Origin: Spirochaeta sp. UBA5339
GTDB lineage: Bacteria; Spirochaetota; Spirochaetia; DSM-2461
Reading direction: 5' to 3'
DNA: 64,000 bases
Assembly (NCBI GenBank): GCA_002408085.1
Contig: DHQL01000002.1
Span: 1-64,000, forward strand
Part shown: piece after piece, positions 26,177-34,182 of the stretch
Position numbering within the stretch: position 1 is the first letter of the stretch
Layout: the number at the start of each line of letters is the position of its first letter
The notes under the pieces: model-generated
What the model was told of the DNA's origin: nothing
Seen by the model: the letters and a program-made list of their open reading frames with translations, nothing else
Database searches by the model: none
Made by a program: the position numbers and the translations under genes

Positions 26177-26851
26177 TTACTCCTTTACCACTACTTTGAC
26201 ACCGGGGCCCATAGTAGAGGACAGTGCAATTGACTTAACGAAGTCACCCTTCACATCGGCGGGTCTCTTCTTTTTCAGGTCATTGATGAAAACTTCAAAG
26301 TTCTCAGCAATCTTGGCAGCGTCCATGGATACCTTACCAACAGCCAGGTGAACAACACCGGTTTTGTCAGCACGGTACTCAACGCGTCCCTGCTTCAGTT
26401 CAGCAAGAGCGCCCTTGATGTCCATAGTAACTGTACGGGTTTTGGGGTTGGGCATCAGGCCTCTTCTACCGAGAACGGGACCGAGCTTACCAACCTCTCT
26501 CATCATATCGGGGGTGGCAACACAGATATCGAAATCCAGCCATCCGCCTTTGATCTTTTCTACCAGGTCGTCGTCACCAACGTATGCGGCACCGGCTTCC
26601 TGAGCTTCTTTAGCCTTGTCGCCCTTGGCGAAAACCAGGATCTTCTTCTCAGCTGTAAACTGATTGGGAAGACTGACGGTATCGCGGACAGAGTGACTCT
26701 TTTTGATGTTGAGCTTTACAGAAGCTTCAACAGTTTCGTCGAATTTTGCGAAAGCTGCTTCTTTCACCAGATCTACAGCTTCAGCTGTTTCGTAGATCTT
26801 GCCGAGTTCAACTTTGGCAGCGGCAGCTTTGTAGTTCTTACCTTTAGCCAT
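26177..26851 (-). CDS. rplA: 50S ribosomal protein L1
   Basis: A 224-residue L1 of the mobile L1 stalk. VDLVKEAAFAKFDETVEASVKLNI, ATPDMMREVGKLGPVLGRRGLMPNPKTRT and VEYRADKTGVVHLAVGK identify it. In many bacteria L1 represses the rplK-rplA message; a candidate structure lies before rplK. Confidence 0.98.
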   Translation of the reverse strand: MAKGKNYKAAAAKVELGKIYETAEAVDLVKEAAFAKFDETVEASVKLNIKKSHSVRDTVSLPNQFTAEKKILVFAKGDKAKEAQEAGAAYVGDDDLVEKIKGGWLDFDICVATPDMMREVGKLGPVLGRRGLMPNPKTRTVTMDIKGALAELKQGRVEYRADKTGVVHLAVGKVSMDAAKIAENFEVFINDLKKKRPADVKGDFVKSIALSSTMGPGVKVVVKE

Positions 26852-26854
26852 CGA

Positions 26855-27286
26855 TTAACCCTCCACCTTGATACCCATAGAGCGGGCAGTTCCGGAAATG
26901 ATATTGATTGCAGCATCGATGTCGTTGGCATTGAGGTCAACCATCTTCAGCTCTGCAATTTCCTGAACCTGAGCGCGGGTTACGGTTGCAACCTTTACCA
27001 TGTGAGGTTCAGCAGATCCCTTGTCAATCTTTGCAGCCTTCTTCAGAAGAACCGCAGCGGGGGGAGTCTTTGTAACAAAAGTAAAACTTCTGTCAGCGAA
27101 TACTGTAATTACTACAGGAATGGTGAGTCCGGGCTCGAAGTTCTTTGTTCTGTCGTTAAACTGCTGAACGAACTGGGGAGCAGGAACACCGTGAGGACCG
27201 AGGGCCGGTCCTACAGGAGGTGCCGGAGTCGCTTTCTGCGCGGGCACCTGGAGCTTAATATAAGCTGTTACCTTTTTCTTGGCCAT
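26855..27286 (-). CDS. rplK: 50S ribosomal protein L11
   Basis: A 143-residue L11 of the GTPase-associated centre. AYIKLQVPAQKATPAPPVGPALGPHGV and FVTKTPPAAVLLKKAAKI are diagnostic, and the C-terminal rRNA-binding domain follows with LNANDIDAAINIISGTARSMGI. AAGGAG lies before the ATG. Confidence 0.98.
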   Translation of the reverse strand: MAKKKVTAYIKLQVPAQKATPAPPVGPALGPHGVPAPQFVQQFNDRTKNFEPGLTIPVVITVFADRSFTFVTKTPPAAVLLKKAAKIDKGSAEPHMVKVATVTRAQVQEIAELKMVDLNANDIDAAINIISGTARSMGIKVEG

Positions 27287-27309
27287 TTATATCTCCTTGT
27301 GGTATTAAC

Positions 27310-27335
27310 GTCCCCGTTTCTTACAGAACAGGGAC
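27310..27335 (-). promoter_or_regulatory. Stem-loop before rplK, candidate L1 control site
   Basis: A 9-bp stem (27327-27335 with 27310-27318, one wobble) closes an 8-base loop and ends 24 bases before the rplK start. L1 autoregulation acts on leaders of the L11 operon in several bacteria, so this is a reasonable but untested site. Confidence 0.45.
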
Positions 27336-27346
27336 TCCCATCTATT

Positions 27347-27367
27347 AAAAAACGGCTTAAGCCGTTT
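27347..27367 (-). terminator. Terminator/attenuator between nusG and rplK
   Basis: A palindromic stem AACGGC/GCCGTT (27361-27366 with 27351-27356) around TTAA runs into TTTT on the minus strand, three bases after the nusG stop. No clear promoter separates it from rplK, so it probably attenuates rather than fully stops transcription. Confidence 0.65.
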
Positions 27368-27369
27368 CT

Positions 27370-27924
27370 TTAGATCTTTTCAACCTGAGAAAAATCAACT
27401 TCCACAGGAGTACTTCTCCCGAAGATGCCGACCATAACTCTCAGCTTTCCCTTCTCCTGGTTAATCTCTTCGATATTCCCGGAGAAAGACTCAAAGGGTC
27501 CGTCAATAACACGAACCTCTTCACCAATTGCAAAATCCTGCTTGGACTGATAACGCTTCTCAGCCTTGATCACTCCGGTCTTCTGCAGAATCGCTCTGGC
27601 TTCATCCTGACTGATAGGCTGGGGCTTCGCTCCTGAAGCATAACCCACGAACCCTACAACGCTCTGAATCCGTTTGATCTCTGTACAGATCTTTTTCCAG
27701 CCTCTGTCAGGAAGATCCATTTCAAGCAGCACATAACCGGGTAAAAATTTCTTGGACACTGTGCGCTTCTTTCCGTTACGCACTTCCACAACGTCTTCGG
27801 CAGGAACTTTTACATCAAGAACGGCCCCATCCAGAGTTCCATCCTCCATATAGAGCCGAATATACTTTTCTACTTTGTTTTCATACCCTGAATAGGTATG
27901 AAGAACGTACCATCCCTTTGCCAT
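27370..27924 (-). CDS. nusG: Transcription elongation factor NusG
   Basis: A 184-residue NusG. The N-terminal NGN domain is KGWYVLHTYSGYENKVEKYI, with LPGYVLLEMDL and VGFVGY. The C-terminal KOW domain (about 125-180) has GEEVRVIDGPFESFSGNIEEI and GIFGRSTPVEVDFSQVEKI. It binds polymerase and couples to S10/NusE and Rho. It forms the classic secE-nusG pair. Confidence 0.98.
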   Translation of the reverse strand: MAKGWYVLHTYSGYENKVEKYIRLYMEDGTLDGAVLDVKVPAEDVVEVRNGKKRTVSKKFLPGYVLLEMDLPDRGWKKICTEIKRIQSVVGFVGYASGAKPQPISQDEARAILQKTGVIKAEKRYQSKQDFAIGEEVRVIDGPFESFSGNIEEINQEKGKLRVMVGIFGRSTPVEVDFSQVEKI

Positions 27925-27951
27925 TACACATCCTTGCCGTAGAGGCTCTGC

Positions 27952-28131
27952 TTAAAAAATAAAGAAAAGTCCTTTAAGGAGAACAAAATCAACAACACCG
28001 AAGAACACAGCAAATACAGCTGTAGAAACAAGAACAACCTTGGTGGATGAAGCAACAGAGTCTCTTCCGGGCCATACAACCTTCTTGAGCTCTCCATAGC
28101 TTTCAGAGAAAAACGCTTTAATCTTCTTCAT
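27952..28131 (-). CDS. secE: Preprotein translocase subunit SecE
   Basis: A 59-residue single-span SecE. It begins MKKIKAFFSESYGELKKVVWPG with the conserved amphipathic region and V-W-P motif, followed by one hydrophobic span (about 30-55). ATG 28131 is preferred to the upstream in-frame TTG 28137 because GGGGAG is better spaced to the ATG. Confidence 0.93.
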   Translation of the reverse strand: MKKIKAFFSESYGELKKVVWPGRDSVASSTKVVLVSTAVFAVFFGVVDFVLLKGLFFIF

Positions 28132-28158
28132 AAACAACTAGCTCCCCGACAATAAACA

Positions 28159-28178
28159 GCGGCGAATTTTTCGACCGC
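28159..28178 (-). promoter_or_regulatory. Stem-loop in the secE leader
   Basis: GCGG-T-CGAA pairs with TTCG-CCGC around AAA (8 pairs, one bulged base) in the region between tRNA-Trp and secE, about 28 bases before the start. A second stem (CTCCG/CGGAG) lies nearer to the tRNA. They may mark the tRNA/mRNA cleavage junction or limit read-through into secE. Confidence 0.4.
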
Positions 28179-28247
28179 CTCTCTAGACAAACAAACTCCG
28201 ACGCAAAGGCCGGAGGTCTATCCAATCAGAAAAAAAATTAAAAAAAA

Positions 28248-28321
28248 CAGGCCAGGTAGGACTCGAACCTACAACATCCGGTTTTGGAGACCGGCGCTCT
28301 AGCCATTGGAGCTACTGGCCT
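28248..28321 (-). tRNA. tRNA-Trp (CCA)
   Basis: A 74-base cloverleaf. The acceptor stem AGGCCAG pairs with CTGGCCT, and G is the discriminator. The D arm is GCTC...GAGC. The anticodon stem CCGGT/ACCGG carries loop CTCCAAA with anticodon CCA. The T arm is GTAGG-TTCGAGT-CCTAC. The 3' CCA is not encoded. It sits just upstream of secE, a common arrangement. Confidence 0.95.
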
Positions 28322-28332
28322 GTATTAAAAAC

Positions 28333-28509
28333 TTATTTAATTTTGGTCTCTTTATGATCAGTAGACCCTTTACACCATTTGCAGTACTTCTTCATTTCCA
28401 GCTTACCCTGGATGTTTCTTCTGTTTTTGGTAGTGGTGTAATTTCTACGCTTACAGGTTGTACACTGCAGAGCAATCAGTTCAACTGCTCCCTTTTTAGC
28501 TTTAGCCAT
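28333..28509 (-). CDS. rpmG: 50S ribosomal protein L33
   Basis: A 58-residue L33 of the zinc-binding type. CTTC (from Cys16) and CKWC (from Cys43) form the ribbon; RRNYTTTKNRRN and KLEMKKYC are typical. It is encoded between tRNA-Thr and tRNA-Trp, all in one direction, and is probably released from a mixed tRNA/mRNA transcript. Confidence 0.95.
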   Translation of the reverse strand: MAKAKKGAVELIALQCTTCKRRNYTTTKNRRNIQGKLEMKKYCKWCKGSTDHKETKIK

Positions 28510-28571
28510 AATATATATCTCCCGCTTTAAAGCCGAATCAATTGATCAGCAAATTATCCAAGTAAAAAAAC

Positions 28572-28644
28572 AGCCTCCGACCGGACTTGAACCGGTGACC
28601 CCAACCTTACCATGGTCGTACTCTACCGACTGAGCTACAGAGGC
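28572..28644 (-). tRNA. tRNA-Thr (GGT)
   Basis: A 73-base cloverleaf. The acceptor stem GCCTCTG pairs with CGGAGGC with one wobble. The D arm is GCTCAGTCGGTAGAGT. The anticodon stem CGACC/GGTTG carries loop ATGGTAA with anticodon GGT. The T arm is CCGG-TTCAAGT-CCGG. It is the first gene of the cluster transcript, 14 bases after the expected start site. Confidence 0.95.
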
Positions 28645-28664
28645 ATGTCGTGAAACGCTCATGT

Positions 28665-28693
28665 AAACTACCAAAATGCCCTTTCTTTGTCAA
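28665..28693 (-). promoter_or_regulatory. Promoter of the tRNA-Thr-rpmG-tRNA-Trp-secE-nusG transcript
   Basis: A perfect TTGACA (-35, 28688-28693) and TAGTTT (-10, 28665-28670) with a 17-base spacer on the minus strand, just upstream of tRNA-Thr. It is the best promoter-like sequence in the window and fits the head of the supercluster. Confidence 0.8.
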
Positions 28694-28780
28694 CTCTTTT
28701 TCAGAAAAAAAGAAATATAAAATTACTGCAAAAATATATCCCTATCCTGAAAACAATTATCCGATCAGACACTCAAATGT

Positions 28781-30163
28781 TCAATTTACCGGAGGATAGT
28801 TCCGGTAAAAGGAAACTACCGTAGAACAGGCTTCCCTGTAGCGTCTGTACTTCCTGTCATAGATTTCATAGAAATCCTTTCTGGGAGCTATCCGGTGCTT
28901 GATCTTCACCAGGGCTTCCGAAGCCTCTTCCACACTTTTGTACCGCCCCAGGGCTACCGAGGCCAGACAGGCGCAGCCCAGAAGCTCCGCATCCTCAATC
29001 TCGGGTATCAGCATTGTTTTGCCTGTAATGTCCGCCTTCATCTGGTTCCAGACCCGGCTCTTGGCCTGTCCTCCGGAGATACGGAGCTCCTCAACAGGGA
29101 GTCCCAGCTCCTCAAAGATTTCAAGCCCCTTGCGTACCGCAAAGCCTATGGCTTCCATTACCGCCCGTCCCAGCTCGAATTTCCCCTGAGAGGGATCAAG
29201 GCCCGTAAACAGGCCGTTGGAAAACTCCCATAGGTTCTGTCCCTTCATGGAAGGAAAGAAGAAGGGATGATCCTGGGAGGCGGGAATGGCCTCCACACCC
29301 TTCATTGTTTCATCGTAGTTGTTCTTCTCCTGACCCGTCAGGGAGCGGTACCACTCAAAGAGGGCTCCTGTGGACGAGAGAATGGCCGAGATATTGGTAT
29401 ATCCCTCGATGGCGTGGGGCAGTTCACGGACCCGCCTGTCCCCGGTGGGAGCAGTGGCGCAGTAGTTGATTCCCTCACTGGTCCCCGCCCTGTCGCAGAT
29501 CCGGCCCGGAACGGTAGCCCCGGCGCCGATCAGAGAGACGATAAAGTCGCTTCCGCAGGCCACCACAGGTGTCCCCGGTTTCAGGGAGGTCTTCAGAACG
29601 GGGTTTTCAGCCACAGGAGCCACAACACTCCCCATCTTAACAAGGGGCGGAAAGGCTTCCTTCCTCAGTCCCTGCTTCTCAAGCTCACTATCAGACCATA
29701 TAAAGGGAATATAGGCCTCCGAGGCGATGGTCATTACAGAGCATCCGGTCAGCTGTGTGTAGATAATCTCGGGACAGGAGAGAAAGAGGTCCGCTTTATT
29801 ATAAAGAGAGGGATCGTTCTTCCTGAGCCAGTTGATCCGGGACAGATAGTAGGAGCTGCTTTTAAAGTCGGGATCACTGAAGTTGTGATTCCACATCAGA
29901 GCAGGTGAAAGGGGACGGCCCGCACTGTCGCAGGCCGCCATGGTGGGGCCGTTTCCGCTGATGGCTACGGCGCTCACCCTTTCGGTCCCCAGGGATTCGA
30001 CAATCTCACGGACCCCGTCGGTCCAGAGGTCCGCGGAAAACGAGAGGTTTCCCTTAAGTGATTCGGAGGGGAATTTCACCCTGTGATAGGAGAAGAGATA
30101 ACCCTCATCCGAAATGAGTCCCCCCTTCATTGAAGAGGTTCCGATATCAATTGCAAGTATCAC
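28781..30163 (-). CDS. FGGY-family carbohydrate kinase
   Basis: A 460-residue cytoplasmic kinase of the FGGY family (xylulokinase/gluconate-kinase type), which phosphorylates a sugar or polyol with ATP. The N-terminal phosphate loop is AIDIGTSSMKGG, and VAISGNGPTMAACD fits the substrate-side domain. The C-terminal ATPase half contains ELRISGGQAKSRVWNQMKADITG, the FGGY signature region. The start is GTG 30163 behind GGGG, 22 bases after prs, so the two probably form an operon. The pairing with a PRPP synthase hints at pentose metabolism, but the substrate cannot be read from the sequence. Confidence 0.88.
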   Translation of the reverse strand: MILAIDIGTSSMKGGLISDEGYLFSYHRVKFPSESLKGNLSFSADLWTDGVREIVESLGTERVSAVAISGNGPTMAACDSAGRPLSPALMWNHNFSDPDFKSSSYYLSRINWLRKNDPSLYNKADLFLSCPEIIYTQLTGCSVMTIASEAYIPFIWSDSELEKQGLRKEAFPPLVKMGSVVAPVAENPVLKTSLKPGTPVVACGSDFIVSLIGAGATVPGRICDRAGTSEGINYCATAPTGDRRVRELPHAIEGYTNISAILSSTGALFEWYRSLTGQEKNNYDETMKGVEAIPASQDHPFFFPSMKGQNLWEFSNGLFTGLDPSQGKFELGRAVMEAIGFAVRKGLEIFEELGLPVEELRISGGQAKSRVWNQMKADITGKTMLIPEIEDAELLGCACLASVALGRYKSVEEASEALVKIKHRIAPRKDFYEIYDRKYRRYREACSTVVSFYRNYPPVN

Positions 30164-30185
30164 TGCATACCCCGGGACAGAATAA

Positions 30186-31421
30186 TTATTTCTTCTTAAG
30201 CATTCTCTGAATCATCTTGCTGTTGTCCAGCAGGGGTGAAACAGAGCGGTTATGGTGAACTCTTGAGATGGCACGGGCAAAGAGGTTTGAAACACTTGCC
30301 GAGAAGAACCACTCCTTCTCAAGAATCTCCTCGGAGAGGGTTACCGCATTGGTTCCGACGATGTAGTCGAAGTACCCTTCCTTATAAGCTTCGTCGAAGT
30401 GCTTGACCGCGGCGCCGGAGAACATGGGCAGTGAGACGGAGCAGATAATCTTTTTTGCACCCATCTCCCTGAGCATTTTCATGGCCTTGATCATGGTTCC
30501 TCCGGTACCCAGCATGTCATCAGCCATAAACACTGTCTTTCCGGCAACGTCTCCGAGAAGGCGGGCGGAGGTGATGTTTGAATCGGCTGCATTTCTGGTC
30601 ACCTTGGAGTAGTCCCTCTCCTTATATAGAAGGGCAAGGGGCTTTTTCAGGCTGTTGGCGTAGAACTTGTTCCGTTCGATGGCTCCCGTATCGGGAGACA
30701 CAACAACCAGGTCCTCCTCCAGAAGATCGATCCGGCTGTTCAGCTGCCTGAGAATCTGGTAGGAGGCGTGAAGGTTCTCAAGAGAGAGATTGTGGAAACA
30801 GTGGGCGATCTCCTTGGAGTGAATATCCAGGGTGATAATCCGTTCCACGCCCATGCTTTCAAACATGCGTCCCAGGGTGGAAGCGGTCAGTCCCTCACGG
30901 CCCTTGGCTTTATGCTGACGGCTGTAGGGATAGGTTGGCATAACCAGGGTTACCCTGCGGGCTCCTGACTGCATGGCCGCGTCAATGGTAACAAGAAGAC
31001 TCATAAGATGGTCATTGACGGAGCAGACGCTTTTTTCATCGGAACCGGAAAAGCGTACCGGTGTATTGTTGGCAAGATCCTGTACAATGTAGATGTCGGC
31101 TCCTCTGATGGATCGGAGGATCTCGGCCTTTACTTCTCCGTTGGCGAACTTCGTAACCTTGCAGGGTATCTTGAAGGAGGGACTCCTGTAGTTGGAAGAG
31201 TCACCTACGGCAGAAACACGATGAGCGATAATATCGTTGGCGAAATTGGCTTGTTTGCAAACTTCCTCTCTATCCATATTATAGAGACGGGAAATATAGC
31301 TTACTTTCTTTTCGAACCTAGTCCTGTAAATCGTCTTAAGATGGGAGGTAATTTCATCGGCAAACTGCTCCCCACCCGGACAGGCGATCACCCCAAGAGA
31401 TGTGGGCTTGGAAAAACTCAT
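30186..31421 (-). CDS. prs: Ribose-phosphate pyrophosphokinase, long form
   Basis: PRPP synthase family, which makes PRPP from ribose 5-phosphate and ATP for nucleotide, His and Trp synthesis. Recognisable parts are the FANGEVKAEILRSIRGADIYIVQ segment, YPYSRQHKAKGREGLTASTLGRM (ATP side), DIHSKEI and the PRPP loop VFMADDMLGTGGTM. It is 411 residues against about 310-320 for typical enzymes. The extra length is mainly an insertion of roughly 55 residues (about 30-85) between the first strand/helix and the FANGEV segment, plus a small insertion after IVQDL. Activity seems likely, but a regulatory or divergent role is possible. Confidence 0.88.
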   Translation of the reverse strand: MSFSKPTSLGVIACPGGEQFADEITSHLKTIYRTRFEKKVSYISRLYNMDREEVCKQANFANDIIAHRVSAVGDSSNYRSPSFKIPCKVTKFANGEVKAEILRSIRGADIYIVQDLANNTPVRFSGSDEKSVCSVNDHLMSLLVTIDAAMQSGARRVTLVMPTYPYSRQHKAKGREGLTASTLGRMFESMGVERIITLDIHSKEIAHCFHNLSLENLHASYQILRQLNSRIDLLEEDLVVVSPDTGAIERNKFYANSLKKPLALLYKERDYSKVTRNAADSNITSARLLGDVAGKTVFMADDMLGTGGTMIKAMKMLREMGAKKIICSVSLPMFSGAAVKHFDEAYKEGYFDYIVGTNAVTLSEEILEKEWFFSASVSNLFARAISRVHHNRSVSPLLDNSKMIQRMLKKK

Positions 31422-31457
31422 CTGGTATCCTTATTTGTTTATTTGATTATGATTAAA

Positions 31458-31487
31458 AAGATATCACACCCTTCTTTCCGGGGTCAA
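31458..31487 (-). promoter_or_regulatory. Candidate prs promoter
   Basis: TTGACC (31482-31487) and TATCTT (31458-31463) are separated by 18 bases on the minus strand, about 37 bases upstream of the prs start in the divergent prs/transporter intergenic region. Confidence 0.55.
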
Positions 31488-31524
31488 CATTCAGGGTTTA
31501 CCAGACCCGCCTAAATAAGCTAAA

Positions 31525-31554
31525 TTGGCTCAGGTCTATCCTTTTTACTATACT
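31525..31554 (+). promoter_or_regulatory. Candidate promoter of the ABC transporter operon
   Basis: TTGGCT (31525-31530) and TATACT (31549-31554) with an 18-base spacer. The expected leader is about 60 bases, with AAAGGAG before the ATG at 31623. It is too short for an FMN riboswitch, and no such motif is seen. Confidence 0.6.
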
Positions 31555-31622
31555 GAAATAGAAAGACATAAACATGAGACACTGAAGACCATAAAGACCA
31601 GAAATCTCAAAGGAGATAGATA

Positions 31623-32660
31623 ATGAATATGTTAACCACAAAAAGAGCACTCCCCCTGCTGATTGCTTCAGCGCTGCTGCTGATATCCTGCGCACCCAAG
31701 GCGGAAAAAACCGCCGATTCCGGAGAGAAAACAGTCTCCCTGGCGGTTTTTGTGCCGGGAGTCCTGGCAGGGAGCCCCACCTACGAAATGATGGATGAGG
31801 GCGTCAGAAAGGCGGCAGCCGAAAAAGGCGCCGAAGTAAGAACCGTAGAAGGCGGATTCAACCAGGCCGAGTGGAAGCCTCAGGTACTGGCTCTGGCTGC
31901 AGAGAAGAAATATGATCTGATCATAACCTCCAACCCATCAATGCCTGAGATCTGCCGGGACATCAAGAAGATCTATCCCGACCAGGAGTTTCTTGTTCTC
32001 GAGGGAAGCCGCATCGACAACGACACGGTGGCTACCTTTCTGTTCAGTCACCTTGACCTCTCCTACATGCTGGGATACTTTGCGGGTCTTGTTACCTCAA
32101 GCACCGAACTGGACGGTTCCAATAGCGATCTGAAGGTCGGACTGATTGCCGGACAGGAGTACCCCGAGATGATGCAGAAGATCAAACCCGGATTCGAACA
32201 GGGTGTAAAAGCCGCCGCACCCGGCGGAAGTGTTGATTTCAGGGTTATCGGAAACTGGTACGACGCAGCCAAGGCCTCGGACCTTGCCATGGGCATGTTC
32301 GATGAAGGTGTGGATGTGATTCTGACCATTGCCGGCGGCGCCAACCAGGGCGTTGTTTCCGCGGCCAAGGACAAGGGCCGATATGTCCTGTGGTATGACA
32401 CAGACGGTTACGACATTGAACCCGGAGTAATTCTGGGAAGCGGAATCATCCGTGAGGATATCGCCGCCTACGAGCAGACCCACCTCTATCTTGAGGGCAA
32501 ACTGGAACAGGGCTCCTCGGTCTATGCCGGAGCCGCCGAGGGCTATGTGGACTTTATCGAAGAGAGCGAACTCTACAGAACCCATGTTCCCGCTGCGATC
32601 AGGGAAGCCCTGACCCTTGAAGCCGACAGACTGAGAAACGGCAGCCTGAAGCTGGACTGA
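31623..32660 (+). CDS. BMP/Med-family substrate-binding lipoprotein (RfuA-like)
   Basis: A 345-residue lipoprotein. A short hydrophobic signal leads to lipobox LISC (Cys about residue 23), and the mature part has the two-lobe BMP/Med (PnrA-like) periplasmic binding fold: SPTYEMMDEGVRKAA, DLIITSNPSMPEIC, LDLSYMLGYFAGLV, DVILTIAGGANQGV and YVLWYDTDGYDIEPGVILGS. It lacks the FNQ-type ligand residues of nucleoside-binding BmpA/PnrA proteins. Gene order lipoprotein-ATPase-permease-permease matches the Treponema pallidum riboflavin importer RfuABCD, so riboflavin or a related ligand is a reasonable guess; a nucleoside is the alternative. Confidence 0.8.
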   Translation: MNMLTTKRALPLLIASALLLISCAPKAEKTADSGEKTVSLAVFVPGVLAGSPTYEMMDEGVRKAAAEKGAEVRTVEGGFNQAEWKPQVLALAAEKKYDLIITSNPSMPEICRDIKKIYPDQEFLVLEGSRIDNDTVATFLFSHLDLSYMLGYFAGLVTSSTELDGSNSDLKVGLIAGQEYPEMMQKIKPGFEQGVKAAAPGGSVDFRVIGNWYDAAKASDLAMGMFDEGVDVILTIAGGANQGVVSAAKDKGRYVLWYDTDGYDIEPGVILGSGIIREDIAAYEQTHLYLEGKLEQGSSVYAGAAEGYVDFIEESELYRTHVPAAIREALTLEADRLRNGSLKLD

Positions 32661-32676
32661 TAACGGAGTACCCTTT

Positions 32677-34182
32677 TTGTCTGATAATTCAAAGATTGTC
32701 CTCGAACTTAAAAATGTGACTCAGATCTTTGCCGAAAGCGGAGTACGCGCCTGTCATGATATATCCATGCAGGTGCAGGGTTCCGAGATTCTGGCGGTAA
32801 TGGGAGAGAACGGGGCTGGAAAATCGACCCTGATGTTTCTTATCTCCGGGTTTATGGAGCCCGGGAGGGGTGAAATCCTCTGCAGAGGCGGGAAAAACCC
32901 GGCGGACCTGCGGGCCCTGGTGGGCATGGTCCACCAGAAGCCCCTTCTTGCGGGAGATCTGTCGGTACTGGAGAACATTATCCTCGGCCCCGAAAAGGGG
33001 CTGTTCCGTAAGGATGTTCTGAAAGAGGAGATAGCCGCTGTTCAGGAACGGTACAATCTGCCTCTGGACCTCCATCTGAAGGCAAAGCAGCTGACCGCAC
33101 CCCAGATACAGCGCTGTGAGCTGATCCGGGCCCTCTGGAAGAACAAGGAACTGCTGATCCTCGATGAGCCGACGGCCAGTCTCTCCACCACCCAGAGTGA
33201 AGAGCTTTTTGAACTTCTCCTCCGCCTGAAGGGCGAAGGGAAAACGGTGATCTTTATCAGTCACAAGATTCACGAGGTGATGAAGGTGGCCGACAGAATA
33301 GCCGTTATCCGCCGGGGTGAGCTTCAGGGGATCGATGCAAAGGGGAACCTCAGCCCCCGGGAGATCTCCCGTCTGATGATCGGTGAGGACACTCTGCCGG
33401 GAGAGGAGCCTGCTGCTGAAAAGAGGGGCGAAATTGACCGGACGGGAGTCCCCGTACTGGAACTCTCCAACCTGGGATACAGCGAAACCGGCACCCGCCG
33501 CCTGGACTCCATCAACCTCTCCCTATATCCGGGAGAGATTCTCGGCATGGGAGGGATCAGGGAGAACGGCCTGACCCATGTGGAGGACATCCTCTGCGGC
33601 CTGGAACAGCCCGACACGGGCTTTATCCTCTTAAACGGAAAGAACCGGATGCCCCTGACCCCTCTGAAACTGCGGCGAAGCGGCATCTCCTATATTCCCG
33701 CGGACCGTCTGAAACGGGGGGCCGCCCCGGAATCCACCCTTGCCGAGAACCTTTCGGTTCTGAAACGGCAGGCCGGCTTCGGGAGCTACCGGAAGCGGCT
33801 CTTCTCCTGGGCGGGTCAGTTTATCTCGGACCACGCCATCAAGGGCGAAGCGAAGCAGAAGGTAAAGACCCTCTCGGGAGGTAATATCCAGAAGATGATT
33901 GTGGCCAGGGAGCTGGAGAACAACCCTCCCCTGCTGATAGTCTCGGAACCCAGCTGGGGTCTGGACTTCAAGAGCCGGGACCGTCTTCACAGCCAGCTTG
34001 TGCAGGCCAGGGAGGAGGGAATTGCCATCCTCCTTCTGACAACCGACCTGGATGAGCTGTTAAGCCTGAGCGACCGGATCTGCGTCCTGACCGAGGGCAG
34101 ACTTACGGAAATAGAGAGAACCGAAGAACAGTGGAACAGATACTATATAGGAGAGAAGATGACAGGAGCCGACAGAGCATGA
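32677..34182 (+). CDS. ABC transporter ATPase, double nucleotide-binding domain (RfuB-like)
   Basis: A 501-residue protein with two fused ATPase domains, as in sugar/nucleoside importers. Domain 1 has an intact Walker A (GENGAGKST) and Walker B (LLILDEPTASL) but a degenerate signature, LTAPQ. Domain 2 is the reverse: no Walker A lysine (GGIRENGLTHVE), a good signature (LSGGNIQK) and an altered Walker B (LLIVSEPSWGLD). Only one composite ATP site should be fully competent. The start is TTG 32677 with ACGGAG about eight bases upstream, 16 bases after the lipoprotein gene. Confidence 0.88.
   Translation: MSDNSKIVLELKNVTQIFAESGVRACHDISMQVQGSEILAVMGENGAGKSTLMFLISGFMEPGRGEILCRGGKNPADLRALVGMVHQKPLLAGDLSVLENIILGPEKGLFRKDVLKEEIAAVQERYNLPLDLHLKAKQLTAPQIQRCELIRALWKNKELLILDEPTASLSTTQSEELFELLLRLKGEGKTVIFISHKIHEVMKVADRIAVIRRGELQGIDAKGNLSPREISRLMIGEDTLPGEEPAAEKRGEIDRTGVPVLELSNLGYSETGTRRLDSINLSLYPGEILGMGGIRENGLTHVEDILCGLEQPDTGFILLNGKNRMPLTPLKLRRSGISYIPADRLKRGAAPESTLAENLSVLKRQAGFGSYRKRLFSWAGQFISDHAIKGEAKQKVKTLSGGNIQKMIVARELENNPPLLIVSEPSWGLDFKSRDRLHSQLVQAREEGIAILLLTTDLDELLSLSDRICVLTEGRLTEIERTEEQWNRYYIGEKMTGADRA

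Noticed and set aside
31555..31622. FMN riboswitch before the RfuA-like gene
   Set aside because: The predicted leader is about 60 bases and has none of the conserved FMN aptamer segments.
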